Shown: positions 11,184-13,967 of the stretch, piece after piece
How positions within the stretch are numbered: position 1 is the first letter of the stretch
Layout: the number at the start of each line of letters is the position of its first letter
Origin: an uncultured Acidobacteriota bacterium
Lineage (GTDB): Bacteria > Acidobacteriota > Terriglobia > UBA7540
Reading direction: 5' to 3'
Assembly (NCBI GenBank): GCA_937900045.1
Contig: CALCEB010000155.1
Span: forward strand, 1-13,967
DNA: 13,967 bases
The notes under the pieces: generated by a model
What the model saw: only the letters and a program-made list of their open reading frames with translations
Told to the model about the DNA's origin: nothing
Databases searched by the model: none
Position numbers and translations under genes: made by a program

Positions 11184-12539
11184 TCACACGCCCGCCACCG
11201 TCAAACCTTCCACCCGCAGCGTGGGCGCGGCCAGAGGGCTGCGAAATTCCAAGTCCGATCCCACCATCGCCACGTTTCGGAGCATCTCCGGCAGGTTGCC
11301 AGCAATCGTCACTTCCTCGACGGGGTATGCCAGCTCGCCGTTTTCAATCCACATCCCGGAAGCCCCGCGTGAATAGTCACCCGTGACAATATTCACGCCG
11401 AAGCCGATAAGTTCCGTGACATAAAAGCCGTTCTTCACGGAGCGAATGATCTCATGGGGTGAATGCGCGCCGGGCTGGAGGTAGAAGTTCTTTGGTCCCA
11501 CTCCGGGCGGCCCTGCTACGCCGCGTGAGGCGTTGCCCGTGGTGCGCAGGTTCAGCTTGCGGGCCGTATAGGTATTCAATAGGTAATTGCGCAACACGCC
11601 TTTTTCAATCACCGGGGTCACGGCCGGCGGAACGCCTTCATCGTCAAAGGGCCGCGAGCCGAAACCGGAAGGCCGCAAGCCGTCATCCATCACCGTGATG
11701 TTCTCACCTGCCACCGCTTCATTCAATTTGCCCGCCAGGAAGGATGCGTTGCGGTAGATGGCGTCGCCCCGGACCGCTTCGAAGATATGCCCCAGCAATG
11801 AGCGCGCCGTTTCCGCATCGAAGACGACCGGCACTCTTGAAGTGGCCACTTTACGGCCACCCAGCTTTCGCAGGGCCCGTTGCGCGGCTTTCTTGCCGAC
11901 GGACTCGGGCGATTCAAGCCCGTTCGCTTGCCGCGCCGTGCTATACCAATAATCGCGCTGCATGCCTCCGCTGGCGCTGTCCAAAGCCACCGGAACCACG
12001 GAGAAGCCGCAATAGGAGGAGCGGTAACTGCCCGCAAACCCTTGCGAGCTGGCATAGGCTTGTGTCCCGGACGAAGCCTCAAACGTTGCGCCCTCCGAAT
12101 TGCGGATACGCGGATCGAAGGCGAGCGCCGCTTCCTCCGCTTGGCGGGCCATGGCGATGCGGCGCTCGACCGGAATCTCCATCACGTCCTGAAAGTAGAG
12201 CCCAAGGTCTCCTGAAAATTGGCCCAGCAGCTCGCTCTCCGCCAGTCCGTTGGCGGGGTCATCTGAAGTGGCGCCGGCCATCGCCAAGGTGCGCTCCACA
12301 ATCCGCGCCAGTGATGATGGAGAGAAGTCGCTCGAATAGGAGCTGGCGCTCCGAACGCCTTTAAAAAGCCGCAGGCCCAGAATCTTGGAGGCGGCTTCTT
12401 TCAAATTTTCAATCTGTCCCATACGGACGGTGGCCGAGAATTCATCACCTTCGCGCGCAATTACGTCCGCATCGGTGGCGCCGGCCTTCATCGCCCGGCC
12501 GATCAAGTCCTGTGCAATTTGTTCGAGTTGTTCGGGCAT
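11184..12539 (-). CDS. pmbA: PmbA/TldE family protein (metalloprotease partner subunit)
   Basis: This 451-residue protein matches the TldD/PmbA family in length (E. coli TldE is about 450). Known for the family: TldD and TldE form a heterodimer that degrades unfolded peptides and matures some ribosomally made peptides; only TldD carries the zinc HExxxH motif. No HExxxH is visible here, so this is the TldE/PmbA subunit. The N-terminal half includes GATDADVIAREGDEFSATVR (20-39). The C-terminal half includes DDGLRPSGFGSRPFDDEG (289-306), YTARKLNLRTTGNASRG (328-344), NIVTGDYSRGASGMWIENGE (382-401) and a C-terminus resembling TldD's. The partner tldD ends at 13896, about 1.36 kb upstream on the same strand, and the two are separated by a parA-like gene pair. 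The ATG at 12539 lies 18 nt after the preceding stop; the ribosome binding site is weak. Confidence 0.93.
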   Translation of the reverse strand: MPEQLEQIAQDLIGRAMKAGATDADVIAREGDEFSATVRMGQIENLKEAASKILGLRLFKGVRSASSYSSDFSPSSLARIVERTLAMAGATSDDPANGLAESELLGQFSGDLGLYFQDVMEIPVERRIAMARQAEEAALAFDPRIRNSEGATFEASSGTQAYASSQGFAGSYRSSYCGFSVVPVALDSASGGMQRDYWYSTARQANGLESPESVGKKAAQRALRKLGGRKVATSRVPVVFDAETARSLLGHIFEAVRGDAIYRNASFLAGKLNEAVAGENITVMDDGLRPSGFGSRPFDDEGVPPAVTPVIEKGVLRNYLLNTYTARKLNLRTTGNASRGVAGPPGVGPKNFYLQPGAHSPHEIIRSVKNGFYVTELIGFGVNIVTGDYSRGASGMWIENGELAYPVEEVTIAGNLPEMLRNVAMVGSDLEFRSPLAAPTLRVEGLTVAGV

Positions 12540-12557
12540 AGGTTTAAGTGGCTATTC

Positions 12558-12929
12558 TTAGGATGCCATGAACACTTGACCCTTCTGGGCACGAGCTGTA
12601 ATTCTTTCAACGATGAAGGACGCCAACCTTTGTTTGTCGTGCCATTTCTGAGCTAAGCGAGTCGTATCAAGGCCGTGCCTGCTGATAATCGCCTTGAGGC
12701 TTGACACGTCAAGCAGTTCTAAACGTCCTCTCAAAGCAGCTTCACCACCGGTTCTCAGAACCTCAAAGGGATCTATATCTGTCGAGGGTTTCTTCCCGAT
12801 GACCTTTCGCGGTCCTTCATGCCGAGAAGGAATCAGTTGATCCATGAGACTGGGATCTCGGTCAAGCTCATCAGCCAAGCCCCTGAGAAACTCCGGAAAA
12901 ATCTTTTTCAGTTGATCAGATTTTGACAT
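12558..12929 (-). CDS. small ParA-associated protein of unknown function
   Basis: This 123-residue soluble protein is coded immediately after parA and overlaps it by 14 nt. Its AAGGAG ribosome binding site (complement of 12940-12945, 10 nt before the ATG) lies inside parA, so the two are translationally coupled. The N-terminal part (1-30) is a charged helix with aromatic residues; about 31-55 is a polar linker. The C-terminal part (about 60-120) is a predicted all-helical domain with the pattern LExLDVSSLKAIISRHGLDT...KWHDKQRLASFIVERITARAQKG. I recall this pattern from small proteins beside ParA-type ATPases on mobile elements, but know no name for it. By position it should be the ParB-like or adaptor partner, yet no helix-turn-helix or ribbon-helix-helix motif is obvious. 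Sampled GC is about 53%, between parA and pmbA. Confidence 0.8.
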   Translation of the reverse strand: MSKSDQLKKIFPEFLRGLADELDRDPSLMDQLIPSRHEGPRKVIGKKPSTDIDPFEVLRTGGEAALRGRLELLDVSSLKAIISRHGLDTTRLAQKWHDKQRLASFIVERITARAQKGQVFMAS

Positions 12930-13779
12930 ACGACAGAAACTCCTTCACGACATCTCGATAAACATCGTAACTCTTACCGTATCCATATTTTTGTTTGAGT
13001 GTATTCGGAGAAGAGGTCACATCGACGGAGGCTGCAGCAGCGGACATATTGGGTATGACGGTGTCAAAGACGCGTGGGAAGCGTCCACCCTTTGCCTCAG
13101 ACCTAAGCCTTTCAATTGTCGAATGGTGTATGTCGATCTGGGTACGGAAAAGAGAAATGACAATCCCCAGCGGCTGCACATTATGACTGCCGCTACGATT
13201 GAAGTCCGATACTCTGGTCAATATCTGTGGAATCCCATGAGTTGACAGAACATCGGGGATTACTGGTATGAGAAAGTAATCACTAATCGCCAAAGCATTG
13301 AACGTTACAATCCCCAGATTTGGCGGGCAATCAATGAGAACGAAATCGTAAGAGTCAAGAACAGAGGCAATGGCATCGTGCAGCACAGAGGCCGGAGCAA
13401 TTGTGTAGTAGGTGCCAGCCCCGATGTTAACAAGCTGGTCCTGTATTTGAATGAAATCGATACTTGACGGCAAAAGATCGAGCCTTGCTATTCCCCCGTG
13501 CAGGTTCGAAACCCCTTTTACTATTGAGGAATTGACATTGAAAATTGAGGTTCTGTCTAACTTGTCCTTGAAGAGCTGGCAAAGCGTTTGGCCCGCTTTG
13601 TTCCGATTTTCCCATTCCTGATCTGGAATCAACGAAACGGTTAGATTTGTTTGAGGGTCAACGTCAATCGCAAGAACCCTCTTGCCGAACTCCTCCGCCA
13701 AAAATTCCGCCAACGCAACAGTAAGTGTTGTCTTTCCAACCCCACCCTTCAAGTTAATCACACATACGGTACACGGCAT
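12916..13779 (-). CDS. ParA/MinD-superfamily partition-type ATPase
   Basis: This 287-residue ParA-like ATPase has the deviant Walker A KGGVGKTT (11-18, with signature Lys11 and Lys16), the Asp39/Asp41 switch region AIDVDPQTN and Walker B VLIDCPPN (147-154). ParA ATPases form dimers on DNA and move plasmids, chromosome regions or cell cargo with a partner protein. I chose the ATG at 13779 because GGGGAGG (complement of 13786-13792) lies six nt upstream and the protein then starts four residues before the first strand. An upstream ATG at 13851 would add 24 acidic, Gly-rich residues with no homology expected. There is no N-terminal DNA-binding domain, so it is of the short type found with small partners. 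Sampled 60-nt lines range from 37 to 57% GC, below the 62-67% sampled in pmbA, so recent acquisition is likely. It is not the chromosomal parA next to gidA/parB. Confidence 0.93.
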   Translation of the reverse strand: MPCTVCVINLKGGVGKTTLTVALAEFLAEEFGKRVLAIDVDPQTNLTVSLIPDQEWENRNKAGQTLCQLFKDKLDRTSIFNVNSSIVKGVSNLHGGIARLDLLPSSIDFIQIQDQLVNIGAGTYYTIAPASVLHDAIASVLDSYDFVLIDCPPNLGIVTFNALAISDYFLIPVIPDVLSTHGIPQILTRVSDFNRSGSHNVQPLGIVISLFRTQIDIHHSTIERLRSEAKGGRFPRVFDTVIPNMSAAAASVDVTSSPNTLKQKYGYGKSYDVYRDVVKEFLSYVKI

Positions 13780-13803
13780 GTCGAACCTCCCCTCTTCAAA
13801 ATC

Positions 13804-13846
13804 TTCCGACCCGGAATTCCCGAAAGTTCCCGATTGCCCTTGCCCT
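13804..13846. promoter_or_regulatory. phased short direct repeats upstream of parA
   Basis: TTCCCGA occurs at 13817-13823 and 13827-13833, exactly 10 bp apart (one helical turn), with a related TTCCGA at 13804-13809. GCCCT then repeats at 13836-13840 and 13842-13846. This lies 25-67 nt upstream of the parA start. Iterated sites in front of a parA gene are the usual place for an operator or centromere, but these are few and short. Confidence 0.35.
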
Positions 13847-13895
13847 AGCAACTCCGCTGGTTCCCCTTAGGGTTGCGGCCAATGCCACTTCAATC

Positions 13896-13967
13896 CTACA
13901 TAAACGACTGCGCGGCGCGCGGCGCGGTGCCGCCCACGGTCAGGCGGCTGACCTTGATGGTGGGAAT
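13896..13967 (-). CDS. tldD: C-terminus of a TldD-family metalloprotease, cut by window edge
   Basis: The last 23 codons of a minus-strand gene are present, ending in TAG at 13896-13898. The peptide includes IPTIKVSRLTVGGTAPRAAQ, and the LTVGGT near the end resembles the C-terminus of TldD as I recall it. No catalytic residue is in the visible part, so the assignment rests on this short match and on the expected partner gene pmbA further along the same strand. The gene is separated from the parA start by 116 nt. Confidence 0.6.
   Translation of the reverse strand: MPTIKVSRLTVGGTAPRAAQSFM

Noticed and set aside
13495..13515. tRNA-like GGTTCGAAACC
   Set aside because: It is inside the parA coding frame and no cloverleaf can be drawn around it.
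13780..13851. Upstream ATG of parA
   Set aside because: The extra 24 residues are Gly/Glu-rich and precede the normal family start; a strong ribosome binding site marks 13779.

Overview
The window looks like a chromosomal segment from an Acidobacteriota-type bacterium, probably a metagenome-derived genome. I infer this from four things: a PEP-CTERM protein built of HAF-type repeats, a bacterial microcompartment (BMC) shell locus, RuvC/RuvA and TldD/PmbA housekeeping genes of about 60% GC, and several families of short dispersed repeats of the kind common in acidobacterial genomes. The RuvA variant resembles planctomycete RuvA as I remember it, so the phylum call is moderate.

Layout. (1) 1-951, minus: an acyl-lipid/acyl-CoA fatty acid desaturase with all three histidine boxes, cut by the left edge. 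(2) 952-1743: a gene-free stretch with several hairpins and a candidate promoter. (3) 1744-2715, plus: a secreted PEP-CTERM/HAF-repeat protein with a strong ribosome binding site and a terminator. (4) 2849-3520, minus: a six-helix membrane protein of unknown function. (5) 3821-4129, plus: a conserved small protein of unknown function. (6) 4130-5348: a 1.2 kb gene-free region packed with repeats, including an AT-rich patch with AACGAACCCA copies, a REP-like palindrome, and a 108-bp palindromic MITE-like element flanked by a direct repeat. (7) 5349-9238, plus: the most interesting block, a UDP-sulfoquinovose synthase homologue (sqdB), a class II aldolase with a C-terminal extension that looks like an encapsulation peptide, one BMC hexamer protein and three different BMC pentamer proteins. 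(8) 9286-10553, plus: ruvC and ruvA overlapping by ATGA. (9) 10598-11059, minus: a membrane-anchored protein of unknown function. (10) 11184-13967, minus: the C-terminus of tldD, a parA-like ATPase with a small partner gene, and pmbA (tldE).

How the genes may work together. The four shell proteins provide facets and three kinds of vertex for a polyhedral BMC. The aldolase is the only obvious lumen enzyme; it would release DHAP plus an aldehyde. No aldehyde dehydrogenase, alcohol dehydrogenase or phosphotransacylase is present, so the locus is incomplete here and the rest of the pathway must lie elsewhere. A sulfosugar nucleotide synthase directly upstream of the aldolase is unusual and is the main functional question.

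Mobile DNA has shaped the block. Three copies of one MITE-like family (core CAGTTTGCTGTAGCG, short terminal inverted repeats, flanking direct repeats) and three copies of a second repeat (CTGTCATCCTGAGCG...) occupy nearly every intergenic gap around the BMC genes. At the right end a lower-GC parA/partner pair sits between tldD and pmbA, which usually work as partners. It looks like an inserted cassette with its own phased direct repeats upstream.
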